64,000 nt of DNA, from contig NZ_BLWI01000002.1 in NCBI RefSeq assembly GCF_013282155.1, forward strand, positions 266,301 to 330,300, given 5' to 3'. The translations under genes were made by a program, and so were the position numbers. Origin of the DNA: Sulfitobacter sp. HGT1. Its GTDB lineage: Bacteria > Pseudomonadota > Alphaproteobacteria > Rhodobacterales > Rhodobacteraceae. A model generated the notes under the pieces. The model saw only the letters and a program-made list of their open reading frames with translations, was not told where the DNA came from and did not search any database. Shown here in pieces: positions 27,235-36,263 of this stretch. Every line of letters begins with the position of its first letter. Position 1 is the stretch's first letter.

Positions 27235-27666
27235 TTACTTTGCTGGAATACGCAGCATTTGACCCGGATAGATCTTGTCTGGGTGCTTCAGCATCGGCTT
27301 GTTGGCCTCGAAAATCTCTTCGTAGCGTGCGCCATTGCCAAGGGTCTTGGCCGCGATCGCCCAAAGCGTGTCACCCTTTTCAACGGTGTGGAATGTGCCG
27401 TCACCGTCACCACCGGTCATGTCTTCTTCGACGGCTGCAACACCTTCGACATTGCCAACTGCCAGAATGACTTTTTCTTTCATCTCTTGGCTGACAGCAT
27501 TGCCCTTGACGGTAACTTTGTCCCCATCAACCTGAATATCCAGACCTTCGGCATCGAGGCCCAGTTCCTTCAGCTCATCCTGCAAGGCAGCGCCTGTTAC
27601 TTCTTTGCTATCGCCGCCGCCAAATACTTTTTTGCCGGCATCTTTTACGAAACTCCACAAACCCAT
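27235..27666 (-). CDS. BON-LysM protein (Kbp/YgaU-like potassium-binding protein)
   Basis: 143 residues, nearly the same as E. coli Kbp (149). Residues about 1-85 form a BON-type domain (GLWSFVKDAGKKVFGGG start, LAVGNVEGVAAVEEDM) and residues about 92-142 a LysM domain (FHTVEKGDTLWAIAAKTLGNG ... IYPGQMLRIP). Kbp is a cytoplasmic K+ sensor in E. coli; a wall-binding role has also been proposed for the family because of LysM. No signal peptide is present, which favours the cytoplasmic K+-binding role. It has its own terminator. Confidence 0.9.
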   Translation of the reverse strand: MGLWSFVKDAGKKVFGGGDSKEVTGAALQDELKELGLDAEGLDIQVDGDKVTVKGNAVSQEMKEKVILAVGNVEGVAAVEEDMTGGDGDGTFHTVEKGDTLWAIAAKTLGNGARYEEIFEANKPMLKHPDKIYPGQMLRIPAK

Positions 27667-27731
27667 GTTGATCTCCTTTTGGCTTCAATTCGCGTGATTG
27701 TTTCCACTTTAACGGAAGATTAACAAGTGTT

Positions 27732-29528
27732 TTATTCAGCAGCGATACCGTCGGTGAACTGCAATCGGGCCAGACGCGCATAAAGCCCGCCCTTGCCGAC
27801 CAGTTCATCATGAGTGCCTGTGTCGACAATCTTGCCTGCTTCCAGCACGACAATGCGGTCGGCCTTTTTCACAGTCGCCAGGCGGTGCGCGACGATCAGG
27901 GTCGTGCGGTCCTCGCTCAGCTTGTCGACGGCCGCCTGCACCGCGCGTTCGCTTTCGGCATCCAGCGCGCTGGTGGCCTCGTCCAACAGCAACACGGGCG
28001 CGTCGCGCAAAATGGCGCGGGCAATCGCGATGCGTTGTTTTTGCCCCCCCGACAGCATCACGCCGCGTTCGCCAAGGTAGCTGTCATAGCCTTCGGGCAA
28101 GGCGCTGATAAACTGGTGTGCGGCCGCAGCTTCGGCGGCTGCGATGATTTCGGCATCGGTCGCGTCGGGGCGGCCAAAGCGGATATTTTCCCGCGCGGAG
28201 GCCGCAAAGATCACCGGATCTTGGGGGACAAGCGCGACCGAGCGGCGGAAAGTATCCCGCGTCACATCGCGCAGATCGACGCCATCAAGGGTGATCCGGC
28301 CCGACTGGGGATCATAGAACCGCAGGATCATCTGGATGATCGTTGTCTTGCCTGCCCCCGACGGGCCGACAAAGGCAACGGTTTCGCCCGGATTGATCGT
28401 CAGGTTCACGCCATCCAGTGCCTGCACGCCGGGGCGGGCGGGATAGGCAAAATGCACGTCTTCAAACGCGATACGGCCCGCGACAGGGGCGGGCAATGCC
28501 GTCGATGTGGCAGGGTCGCGCACGTCGTCATTGGTTTGCAGCAATTCGACCAGACGTTCGGTGGCCCCCGCCGCGCGCTGCAATTCGCCCCAGATTTCCG
28601 ACAATGCGGCAACGCCGCCTGCCACCATCACGGTATAGATCACGAATTGCACCAAGGCACCGGGGGTCATATCGCCCGCGCGCACATCGCGTGCGCCCAT
28701 CCACAACACCCCGACAACGCCGGCAAAGACCAGGAAAATAACGATGACGGTCATCAGAGCCCGCGTCTTGATCCTGCGGCGTGCGGCGTCAAAGGACGCT
28801 TCGGTCATCTGTGCGAATTGCGCGCGGCTGGCGGCCTCGTGGGTAAAGGCCTGAACGGTCTGCACCGCACTCAGGCTTTCGGAGGCGTTGCCCGAACTTG
28901 CTGCGATCCAATCCTGGTTTTCGCGGCTCATCACCCGCAGCTTGCGCCCCAGCACCAGGATAGGCACAACCACAGCCGGAACCAGCAACAACACCATCCC
29001 CGTCAGCTTGGCCGAGGTGATCAGCATCAGGATCAACCCGCCGCTAAAGATCAGTACATTACGCAGCGCAATGGATACCGACGACCCGATCACGGACAGG
29101 ATCAGGGTTGTGTCGGTGGTGATCCGGCTCAGAACTTCTCCGGTCATGATGCGTTCATAAAACGACGGGCTCATCCCGATCACACGGTCGAACACGGCCT
29201 TGCGAATGTCGGCAACAACCCGTTCGCCAAAGCGCGTGACCAAGGCATAGCGCAGCCCGGTTCCCACCGCCAAAAGCGCCGCAATCGCGAGGGCCGCGAC
29301 AAAATAATGGTCCAGCAACTGCTCGCCGCTGCTAAAGTTATCAATCACCCGACGCACGGCCAATGGCAGCATCAGCGAAATCATCGCCGTGCTGATCAGG
29401 GCCAGAATCGCTGCGATCATCAGGCCGCGATAGGGGGCCAGAAACGGGGCAAGCGCACGCAAGGCACCCAGTTCGCGGGATTTTTCGCGTTCTTCTTGGG
29501 CGGGTGCGGGCGTGGGTTTGCGAGCCAT
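27732..29528 (-). CDS. MsbA-like ABC transporter (fused membrane and ATPase domains)
   Basis: 598 residues. A charged N-terminus (KPTPAPAQEEREKSRE) precedes six membrane helices (about 25-310), then the nucleotide-binding domain with Walker A GPSGAGKTT near 390, Q-loop region, signature LSGGQKQR near 495 and Walker B VLLLDEATSALD near 515, H-loop AHRL near 550. The half-transporter should work as a homodimer exporting a lipid, lipid-A precursor or drug. MsbA itself is only one of several possible roles, so no symbol is given. Lies 65 bases upstream of the lysM-like gene. Confidence 0.9.
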   Translation of the reverse strand: MARKPTPAPAQEEREKSRELGALRALAPFLAPYRGLMIAAILALISTAMISLMLPLAVRRVIDNFSSGEQLLDHYFVAALAIAALLAVGTGLRYALVTRFGERVVADIRKAVFDRVIGMSPSFYERIMTGEVLSRITTDTTLILSVIGSSVSIALRNVLIFSGGLILMLITSAKLTGMVLLLVPAVVVPILVLGRKLRVMSRENQDWIAASSGNASESLSAVQTVQAFTHEAASRAQFAQMTEASFDAARRRIKTRALMTVIVIFLVFAGVVGVLWMGARDVRAGDMTPGALVQFVIYTVMVAGGVAALSEIWGELQRAAGATERLVELLQTNDDVRDPATSTALPAPVAGRIAFEDVHFAYPARPGVQALDGVNLTINPGETVAFVGPSGAGKTTIIQMILRFYDPQSGRITLDGVDLRDVTRDTFRRSVALVPQDPVIFAASARENIRFGRPDATDAEIIAAAEAAAAHQFISALPEGYDSYLGERGVMLSGGQKQRIAIARAILRDAPVLLLDEATSALDAESERAVQAAVDKLSEDRTTLIVAHRLATVKKADRIVVLEAGKIVDTGTHDELVGKGGLYARLARLQFTDGIAAE

Positions 29529-29644
29529 GGGAATTCCTTTTCATGCTCCCGTGTCATCGCCTGCACGGCGCATGGGGTCAAGGCCCGACAAAGGCATCAT
29601 ATCTGCGGCAAACCACAGCACGACGTATTTTCACAACGGGATAC

Positions 29645-29719
29645 TGGAGCGGGCGGAGGGAATCGAACCCTCATCTTCAGTTTGGAAAACTGAGGTCTTA
29701 ACCATTACACAACGCCCGC
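29645..29719 (-). tRNA. tRNA-Gly (anticodon TCC)
   Basis: The minus strand folds as a cloverleaf: acceptor GCGGGCG pairs with CGCCCGC, D arm containing AATGGTTA, anticodon arm TCAGT-TTTCCAA-ACTGA with anticodon TCC, T arm GAGGG-TTCGATT-CCCTC, discriminator T. The CCA end is encoded (TGG on the plus strand at 29645-29647). It closely matches the bacterial tRNA-Gly(UCC) consensus. Confidence 0.96.
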
Positions 29720-29731
29720 TCAGCGAAGCCT

Positions 29732-29760
29732 GAGGTATGCCAACACGAACCGATCGTCAA
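29732..29760 (-). promoter_or_regulatory. possible promoter of tRNA-Gly
   Basis: On the minus strand TTGACG (29760-29755) is followed after 17 bases by TACCTC (29737-29732), twelve bases before the tRNA 5' end. The -35 box is good, the -10 box weak. Confidence 0.4.
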
Positions 29761-29832
29761 GTGGATCAATACCCCGAATGGCCCGGAATTTGCTCAAACC
29801 CGTCAATCTGCGGCAGTGCGGGCGTTACGGGT

Positions 29833-30579
29833 TCACTTTAACGACGTTACCATCCCCTGCCCCAGCCGCCCCGGTATCCGCGCGGTGATCCCTGCGGCCT
29901 GCGCCATGTGCCACGCCAGAACCTGATTGCTCGACAGGCACGGCTGCCCCGTTTCCCGCTCGATCTGGTCGATGACACCAAGGGTGCGCAGGTTGGTGCA
30001 GCTCAGGAAAACCGCCTCGGCCCCGCCGCGCGATGCCAGATCGACGGCCGCCGAAACAATGGACGGGCCATCGATGCGCACGACCTTGGCCTCCTCCGCC
30101 TCGTCAAAGCTGCCAAAAACAGGCGTTTCAATGCCTTGGCGCGCCAGCGCATCGCGCAGTTTGGCCGATACCTGTGCGACATAGGGCGACAGCAGCGCCA
30201 ACCGCGTCACGCCCAGATGCTCGCATGCGGCGATCAGCGCGCTTAGCGGGTTGGTCACATGGGGGCTGCTTTTGCCGGCACGGATCAGCCCGGCCACCCG
30301 GTCAGAGCCGATTTCAGCGGCCCCGGAGGTGCACCCGTATCCGATGCTGGAAAAGCGCGCGGCATGGGGCAGCAACCCCGCCGAGCGGGTCAGATGCCCA
30401 GCCATTTCGGCCAGCGTCTCGGAGGTGACGGCATCGTCGCTGGGCACGCGGCTGACATAAAACGCGGTTTCCAGCGGCATCATCGCCCGCATGTCCCCTT
30501 CAAGGGTTTCATCGGCCTGCAAGACGATCAGCCCCAGAGCCGGATCAAGCGTCGCCACGGACCTGTAGGGATAGCTCAT
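29833..30579 (-). CDS. Asp/Glu racemase superfamily protein (maleate isomerase / EutA-like)
   Basis: 248 residues. Two conserved cysteines typical of this fold are present in GYGCTSG near residue 82 and FLSCTNLRT near 195. The family includes maleate cis-trans isomerase, arylmalonate decarboxylase and EutA of (hydroxy)ectoine utilisation. Its ATG overlaps the stop of the M24 gene by 4 bases, so it is the third gene of a tightly coupled trio with an M24-fold hydrolase and a PLP lyase. This context favours an EutA-like role in catabolism of a cyclic or N-acyl diamino compound. Cytoplasmic. Confidence 0.8.
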   Translation of the reverse strand: MSYPYRSVATLDPALGLIVLQADETLEGDMRAMMPLETAFYVSRVPSDDAVTSETLAEMAGHLTRSAGLLPHAARFSSIGYGCTSGAAEIGSDRVAGLIRAGKSSPHVTNPLSALIAACEHLGVTRLALLSPYVAQVSAKLRDALARQGIETPVFGSFDEAEEAKVVRIDGPSIVSAAVDLASRGGAEAVFLSCTNLRTLGVIDQIERETGQPCLSSNQVLAWHMAQAAGITARIPGRLGQGMVTSLK

Positions 30580-31721
30580 CCGATCACCGTCATTTCCGGC
30601 CCCGCACGCGGGCTGATGAAACGGCAGCCGTCTTGGGTGATCACGATGTTTTCCTCGTGCACCATGATCCGGCCGTCAACAGTATCAATCCCCGGCTCAA
30701 GCGTCAGGACCATTCCTTCGGCCAGCACAGTCTGGTCGGCCGCGATCAGCGACATGCCTTCGGTCAGTTGCATCCCCAGCCCGTGCCCCAATCGCCCGGC
30801 ATCCGATCCGCCTGCCCCGCCGGTCACGACTTTGTCCATCGCATGAAACAGGTCTGCGGCCGTTGTGCCCGGGCGGGCAATATCCGCCGCCGCATTCACC
30901 GCATCAATCAACCGCGCATGGGCATCGCGCGCGATTGGCGACGCAGGCCCGATGGCGAAATTCCGGTCGTAATCGCAGAAATACCCGTCAAACACCGCGC
31001 CCGTATCCAGCATCAACACATCGCCCTGCTCCAAGGGCCTGTCTGCGGCGGGGGAAATCACATCGCCATAGCCGTCGCGATCCGCGCCGCCAGCCAGATA
31101 GGGCACCCAATCGGCCCCCTCTTCCAGCAACAACCGTTGAAAGTCGCGAAAGACAGCAGACAGCGCGCGGCCTTGGCCAGCGATTTCGGGCACGCGTCCA
31201 AAGGCACGCCCCGCGATGGTGCAGGCGGTTTCAATCTTGGCGATTTCCGCACCGGATTTGACCGCACGCAAACGGGCCGTAATGCCGTTGTCGGGCACGA
31301 ACTGCCCGAATGTCCCCGACTTGATCCAGCCCCAGTCGGATTGAGGGGTCCGCAGATGGGTTTCAGGGCCAGACGGAATGCCGATGCGCCCTATCCCTGC
31401 GATTTCGTTCAACGTGTCCGACAACAGGCTGATCCCGTCATCGGCAGGATCGGGGGCGCGCCATGTGCGGATGTCATCCACCCAGGTCTGCGCCATCAGC
31501 GCCGCACCAATGGACGGTATCACCGCAATCGGTTTGCCCGAGGCCGGGATCACCAGATACCACGCCCGCGACGGGCTTTCCCAAAACCGCGTCAGAAACC
31601 CGGTGAAATAACGGATTTCAGCCTCGGTCGTCAGCAGCATCGCAGACAAGTCATGGGCGGCCATCAGCTTTTGCGCCTGCGCAAGGCGCGCCTCATATTC
31701 GGCTTGCGCAAATCCACGCAT
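30576..31721 (-). CDS. M24 family metallohydrolase (ectoine hydrolase DoeA-like)
   Basis: 381 residues. Creatinase N-terminal domain (about 1-150) then the M24 pita-bread domain. All five metal-ligand positions are visible: MLDTGAVFDGYFCDYDRNF near 240-258 (two Asp), GHGLGMQLTE near 320 (His), LEPGID near 345 (Glu) and MVHEENI near 358 (Glu). The DGYFCDYDRN form resembles ectoine hydrolase DoeA/EutD more than Xaa-Pro aminopeptidase. The start at 31721 overlaps the PLP-lyase stop (TGATG); the frame is open much further upstream but that part is antisense-like shadow of the lyase. Cytoplasmic. Confidence 0.82.
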   Translation of the reverse strand: MRGFAQAEYEARLAQAQKLMAAHDLSAMLLTTEAEIRYFTGFLTRFWESPSRAWYLVIPASGKPIAVIPSIGAALMAQTWVDDIRTWRAPDPADDGISLLSDTLNEIAGIGRIGIPSGPETHLRTPQSDWGWIKSGTFGQFVPDNGITARLRAVKSGAEIAKIETACTIAGRAFGRVPEIAGQGRALSAVFRDFQRLLLEEGADWVPYLAGGADRDGYGDVISPAADRPLEQGDVLMLDTGAVFDGYFCDYDRNFAIGPASPIARDAHARLIDAVNAAADIARPGTTAADLFHAMDKVVTGGAGGSDAGRLGHGLGMQLTEGMSLIAADQTVLAEGMVLTLEPGIDTVDGRIMVHEENIVITQDGCRFISPRAGPEMTVIG

Positions 31722-32761
31722 CAGCTTGCAGGCCCTTCGCTTAGTACTGTGAGGATGATGGATGCTGCGGTGATCCCAAGGTCGGCCTTTTGCGCATCCG
31801 ACAGCGCCAACACCCCCGCGATCCCTGCGGCCCCCGACGGGCTGGACGCCAAGCCTGCAACCATCGCGGTGCCGGCCCCTGCCTGCCCTTCGGCCTCCGA
31901 GATCAGGGCAAAGGCATCGGCATCGCGCGCCAGCCCCTTCAGCGCGATCAGCGATGGCATTTTGCAATCCAGCCGGCCCATGTCGCTGACCGGTCCGGCG
32001 CTTTCTGTGGGGGCACCTGCCTTGATCGACCCGTGCAATGCCGCGGCGGCATCGGGTTCGACCACGATGATGCACGGGCCATCGCCCCATGCCTGCCGCG
32101 CCAAGGCAGCGCATGATCCGGCCAGACCGCCAACACCCGCTTGCAAGAAAATATGCGTGGGCGCGGCGGGCATCTGGGCAATCGCCTCGGCCATCAAGAC
32201 CAGATAGCCCTCCATCAGGCGATGCGGGCGTTCGGTGTATCCGGGCCACGAACTGTCCGACAAAAGCGCCCAGCCGTTCGCATCTGCCGCAGCCTGTGCG
32301 GCGGCCATGCTATCCTCATAGGTCGCCCCTTGGCGCACCACTTGCGCACCCTGTTCGGCCAGCCGCGCGGCAAAGCTTTCGGGGACAGTTTCCGAGATAA
32401 AGACGACAGAGGCCGCGCCAAAGGCATGGGCACCCGCAGCCACGGACATGCCGTGATTGCCAGCGCTGGCCGTGACATAGGTGCGCCCGCGATGGTCGCC
32501 GCGTTCCTTGTCGCAGGCAATGACATAGGCCGCACCCAGCGCCTTGAAGCTGCCCAGCCCCATGCGGCCGCGTTCGTCCTTGACCCACAATTCGGCCACC
32601 CCTGCCTCGACGGCCAAAGCTTCGGCCTGAACAAGCGGGGTTTCCCCCGCAACAGGGCAGCGTGCGACCAGCGATTGCGCAGCCTGCGCATCCACCGACG
32701 GCATGGGAATATCATCAAGGCCGGTAACGGCGGCGGGGCGGGTGATGTGCAAAATATCCAT
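31721..32761 (-). CDS. PLP-dependent lyase of the diaminopropionate ammonia-lyase / threonine dehydratase fold
   Basis: 346 residues. The fold-type II motifs are present: ELWVKDERGRMGLGSFKALG near 58-77 with the PLP-binding Lys in GSFKALG, SAGNHG near 100, and the Gly-rich loop GVGGLAG near 205-215. The KDERGRMGLGSFK form is closest to diaminopropionate ammonia-lyase, which removes ammonia from 2,3-diaminopropionate; EutB of ectoine utilisation is another relative. It is the first gene of the trio with the M24 hydrolase and the racemase-fold protein. Shorter than YgeX-type DAPAL (about 400). Confidence 0.83.
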   Translation of the reverse strand: MDILHITRPAAVTGLDDIPMPSVDAQAAQSLVARCPVAGETPLVQAEALAVEAGVAELWVKDERGRMGLGSFKALGAAYVIACDKERGDHRGRTYVTASAGNHGMSVAAGAHAFGAASVVFISETVPESFAARLAEQGAQVVRQGATYEDSMAAAQAAADANGWALLSDSSWPGYTERPHRLMEGYLVLMAEAIAQMPAAPTHIFLQAGVGGLAGSCAALARQAWGDGPCIIVVEPDAAAALHGSIKAGAPTESAGPVSDMGRLDCKMPSLIALKGLARDADAFALISEAEGQAGAGTAMVAGLASSPSGAAGIAGVLALSDAQKADLGITAASIILTVLSEGPAS

Positions 32762-32819
32762 GGCCTACCGAACAAGCCGCGCGGAAATAGGTCAAGGAGA
32801 ATTGTCCTAAGGCTGGCTT

Positions 32820-33392
32820 TTACGGATCACTTGCACAGGGCGTACCGGCGGCGGCCCACAGGTTCAACGCGACGACCATCTCGTCCAGGGTTCCCGGCGG
32901 CACGCTGCGCCCGGCACCGGGGTCAAACCCCCAGGCCACAAACGCCGAGGTTTCCAGATGGGTCGCAAGACCATCCATTGCGAAACCGTCATTGGTTTCA
33001 GGGTCACGCAATTGCGCACAAAGCGCGTCGCTAGATTTTCCCAGCCACGCCAGCTCAGCCGGGGGCAAGCGCCAGGCGTCGTCGATCATCGGCGGGGCGT
33101 GCGGTGTCGCATTGCCGGACTGCGCGCCGATATGGCAGGTCCGGCAGGGCATCGTTTCGGCCCCCACACGGCTTTCGCCGGCCAGAACATGCATACCGTG
33201 AACCGCGTCCGCGCCATAGGTCAGGCCGTCCCACATCGGGATACCATCTGCGCCCACATGGCAATTGGTGCAGCGCGGATGCGAGGTGACCGCATAGATA
33301 TCATCCCACGCGGCCAGACCTTGTGCCTTGGTCGGGGCATCTTGGGCGGCAACAGGTGTCGCCAACAACAGAGCTACTGCAAAGGTTCTCAT
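32820..33392 (-). CDS. diheme cytochrome c, partner of molybdenum hydroxylase
   Basis: 190 residues. Signal peptide MRTFAVALLLATPVAA with cleavage near residue 16. Two haem-c motifs, CTNCH near 41-45 and CRTCH near 83-87, and two further Cys near 125 and the C-terminus (TPCASDP). Periplasmic electron carrier. Its ATG overlaps the stop of the molybdenum subunit by 4 bases, so it is very likely the electron acceptor that takes electrons from the 2Fe-2S clusters to the respiratory chain, in place of a FAD subunit. Confidence 0.85.
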   Translation of the reverse strand: MRTFAVALLLATPVAAQDAPTKAQGLAAWDDIYAVTSHPRCTNCHVGADGIPMWDGLTYGADAVHGMHVLAGESRVGAETMPCRTCHIGAQSGNATPHAPPMIDDAWRLPPAELAWLGKSSDALCAQLRDPETNDGFAMDGLATHLETSAFVAWGFDPGAGRSVPPGTLDEMVVALNLWAAAGTPCASDP

Positions 33393-35629
33393 ACAAAATC
33401 CACCGATTTGGACAGGGGCAATTCACGGATGCGTTGGCCGGTGGCGGCAAAAATCGCATTCGCCAGTGCAGGTGCAGCGGGCGGAACACCCGGTTCGCCG
33501 ATGCCCCTGATCTTGTCGCCATTCTCAAGGCCGCGCACCATGATTTCAGGCGTCTGGTACAGGCGCATCCCCTCGTAAGCGTGGTAATTGTCCTGTTGGG
33601 CTGCGCCATCGACATAGGTCATCTCGCAGTTCATCGCATGGCCCAGACCAAAGATCACCCCGCCTTGCACCTGCGCCTCAAAGTTCACAGGGTCCAGCAC
33701 ACGGCCCACATCAGCGGCGACGAATACCTTGTCGATGCGAATGCCACGATCCGTGTTCGTGACCTCGACCACCTGGGCCACAGGCACGCCAAAGGCCAGC
33801 GTGAAGGCCAGCCCCCGCCCGCGGTTGGGCCCAAGGTCGCTGCCCCAATCCGACATTTCGCCCACGGCCTCGAGCACCTTGCGCGAGGGCGCGTGCCAGC
33901 ACAGCCGGAGCCGTTCTTCCAGCGGGTCGACGCCAGCGGCATGGCACATCTCGTCCATGAAACTTTCGTGCAGGAACCCGTTGCCCGATGCCCCCACGGA
34001 CCGCCACGAACTGATCGGCACCATCGCCGGTGTGCGGTATCCCGTCACCCGATAGTTGGGGATCGCGAAGGGCTGGTCCCACGCACCCGCCACAATCGCC
34101 ACATCGGGGCCGATGGCAGGCTGGCCCAACCGGGCAAGCGACGATTCAGCGACGGATGGCGCTGCAATCGACAGATCAAACGCATCCAGCGCGCCGGATT
34201 TCACGGCCCCCCTGCCACGTGCAATGGCCAGCGGGCGGGAAAAATCATGGGTAAAGTCTTCTTCGCGCTGCCAGATCATCTTGATCGGGGTATCACGCAG
34301 TTGCAGGGCGATTTCGACGGCCTGGGCAACGTAATCATCCTCGAGCCGGCGACCGAAGCTGCCGCCCGACATCAAGACATGCACATGGATGTTATCCGCA
34401 TCCAACCCCGTCAGCTTGGCCATGTTGGCCTGCACGAAACGCGGAATCTGCGTGCCCGTCCAGATATCCAGACGGGTCCGGGTCATTTTGACCACGACGC
34501 TCATGGGTTCCAACGGGGCGTGGGCCAGATAGGGAATACGGTATTCCGCCTCGATCACATCGGCACCGTCAAGCGCGGCGGTTACATCGCCTTCGTCCTT
34601 GAAGCGGCTGTCTTGATGATCGTCGGTCATGGATGCCGCGACGGCGTCAAACTGGTCGGCGGTGTTCCCGATATAGGGTGAAGGCCCCCAGTCGCAGTCG
34701 ACAGCCTGGGCCGCCTGAAACGCCCGCCACGTGTTATCGGCCACAACGGCAATTCCGCCGGTGATCGGCAAGACGCTGCGCACGCCGCGCATCGCCTGGG
34801 CCGCTGCTGCGTCAAAGCCGATGATGCCGCCGCCCATGGCGGGGTTGGTGCGGGTGGTGGCATAGACCATGCCGTCCATCACCATATCGATACCATAGGT
34901 CAGGGTGCCGGTTGATTTGGCGACCATATCCGTGCGCTTTTGCGGCTTGGTCAAATAGCGCCACTGCGACGGATCGCGCAAGGCAACATCCTGCACGGGG
35001 TCGATGTCTGCGGCAGCTACTGCCAGATCAAGATAGTCGATCTTTGATCCGTCCGGCAGCACAACATGGCCGTTTTCCGTGCTCAGCTGGTCGCGCGGCA
35101 GGCCGGTTTGTTTCATCGCGGCGCGGATCAGCGTTTCGCGTGCAACAGCCCCCGCCATGCGCAGACGGTCGTACATATCGGGCACCGTCGAGGACCCGCC
35201 GGTAATGTGCAGCCCCATCAGTTTGCCCATCACATCCGCAGCGCCGCGCCCCGTGCGCGCCAGCAAAGTATCGGATGTGGCGGCAATCGGCATCGCCTCG
35301 GCCCCGACCACACCATTGTAGTAAATCGCACTGGCAGGCCCCGGCGACACGGTCGCTGTTGCGGGGTCGATGTCCAGTTCTTCGGTAATCAGATGCGCCT
35401 GCATCGACCATGCGCCCTGCCCCACATCCGCACGCGGCGTGATCAGGGTGATCCCTTGGGCGTCAATCCTGACGTAGGGGGTGATCGCGGTTTCACCTGG
35501 CTTGAGATCGGCCAGCAAGGGGTTTTCGCCCTCGCGTTTATAAAGATACGTGCCAAAGGCAACGCCACCCGCGATGGCGGCCGACCCGATCAGGAAACTG
35601 CGGCGGGCAATGGTTTTTACGCGTCCCAT
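33389..35629 (-). CDS. molybdopterin-binding subunit, isoquinoline 1-oxidoreductase-like (xanthine dehydrogenase family)
   Basis: 746 residues. A twin-arginine signal (TIARRSFLIGSAAIAGG) at the N-terminus predicts Tat export with cofactor bound. The family plan follows: PRADVGQGAWSMQAHLITEELD near 60-80, GGSFGRRLEDDYVAQAVE near 420 and a C-terminal RGIGEPGVPPAAPALANAI near 715-735, where the Glu is the catalytic base. Oxidises an N-heterocycle or aldehyde by hydroxylation in the periplasm. Start at 35629 lies one base after the 2Fe-2S gene stop. No FAD-subunit gene is near. Substrate cannot be decided from sequence. Confidence 0.9.
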   Translation of the reverse strand: MGRVKTIARRSFLIGSAAIAGGVAFGTYLYKREGENPLLADLKPGETAITPYVRIDAQGITLITPRADVGQGAWSMQAHLITEELDIDPATATVSPGPASAIYYNGVVGAEAMPIAATSDTLLARTGRGAADVMGKLMGLHITGGSSTVPDMYDRLRMAGAVARETLIRAAMKQTGLPRDQLSTENGHVVLPDGSKIDYLDLAVAAADIDPVQDVALRDPSQWRYLTKPQKRTDMVAKSTGTLTYGIDMVMDGMVYATTRTNPAMGGGIIGFDAAAAQAMRGVRSVLPITGGIAVVADNTWRAFQAAQAVDCDWGPSPYIGNTADQFDAVAASMTDDHQDSRFKDEGDVTAALDGADVIEAEYRIPYLAHAPLEPMSVVVKMTRTRLDIWTGTQIPRFVQANMAKLTGLDADNIHVHVLMSGGSFGRRLEDDYVAQAVEIALQLRDTPIKMIWQREEDFTHDFSRPLAIARGRGAVKSGALDAFDLSIAAPSVAESSLARLGQPAIGPDVAIVAGAWDQPFAIPNYRVTGYRTPAMVPISSWRSVGASGNGFLHESFMDEMCHAAGVDPLEERLRLCWHAPSRKVLEAVGEMSDWGSDLGPNRGRGLAFTLAFGVPVAQVVEVTNTDRGIRIDKVFVAADVGRVLDPVNFEAQVQGGVIFGLGHAMNCEMTYVDGAAQQDNYHAYEGMRLYQTPEIMVRGLENGDKIRGIGEPGVPPAAPALANAIFAATGQRIRELPLSKSVDFV

Positions 35630-35630
35630 G

Positions 35631-36089
35631 TCAGACCCTTCTGAGCTTGATTGCCGCAAGTTTCACCGCGTCGCGAATCCGCGGATAGCTGCCGCAGCGA
35701 CATAGATTACCACTCATCGCCGCGTCGATCTGAGCGTCGGTGGGTTCCGAATTCATGTCCAGAAAGGATGCGGCCTGCATGATCTGGCCCGCCTGACAAT
35801 AGCCACATTGCGCGACCTGCAAGTCGATCCATGCCTCTTGGACAGCATGCAGGGCCGAGGGTGTGCCCAGCCCTTCGATGGTGGTGACATCGCCGATCAC
35901 GTCCCCCGCCGCCAACTGGCACGACCGCACCGCGACCCCGTCCACATGCACCGTACAGGCCCCGCATTGGGCAATGCCGCACCCGTATTTCGGGCCGGTG
36001 ATCCCCAGTTCGTCCCGCAAGACCCACAAAAGCGGCATGTCGTCTTCGACATCAACATCGTGGGTTTCGCCATTTACGGTCAGTTTCAT
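35631..36089 (-). CDS. 2Fe-2S subunit of molybdenum hydroxylase (IorA-like)
   Basis: 152 residues, standard length. The plant-type 2Fe-2S cluster ligands are in [16 protein letters not shown] near 38-53 with a further Cys in RSC near 57, and the second, helical cluster in CGYCQAGQ near 95 and [10 protein letters not shown] near 127. It passes electrons from the molybdenum site to the cytochrome. No signal peptide: it would ride through Tat with the large subunit. First gene of the three-gene operon. Confidence 0.93.
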   Translation of the reverse strand: MKLTVNGETHDVDVEDDMPLLWVLRDELGITGPKYGCGIAQCGACTVHVDGVAVRSCQLAAGDVIGDVTTIEGLGTPSALHAVQEAWIDLQVAQCGYCQAGQIMQAASFLDMNSEPTDAQIDAAMSGNLCRCGSYPRIRDAVKLAAIKLRRV

Positions 36090-36207
36090 CAGGGGTCTCC
36101 CGCGAGCTTAGAGGCGCAAACTTTCACCTGATCCCGACAGGTAGAGTTAAGGCCAGTAGAAGCAAAAGATATCCTCGCGTCAACTTTGCCACCCCGTGCA
36201 AATAATA

Positions 36208-36241
36208 AAAAGCACCGCCCCCAACCGGAAGCGGTGCTTTT
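36208..36241 (-). terminator. Rho-independent terminator of the formaldehyde dehydrogenase gene
   Basis: AAAGCACCGC (36209-36218) pairs with GCGGTGCTTT (36231-36240), 10 bp with a 12-base loop. On the minus strand it is followed by TTTTTATTATT. It lies 23 bases beyond the stop of the class III dehydrogenase gene. Confidence 0.9.
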
Positions 36242-36263
36242 GGAACGTCGAAGGCAAGCCTGT

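Noticed and set aside
27810..29693. Long plus-strand frame opposite the MsbA-like gene and tRNA
   Set aside because: It runs through a tRNA and opposite a well-supported ABC gene; composition is typical of an antisense shadow.
31722..32249. N-terminal extension of the M24 hydrolase
   Set aside because: The added 176 residues are Arg/Gly/Cys-rich, overlap the PLP-lyase gene in another frame and lack a family match; the ATG at 31721 fits the family start.
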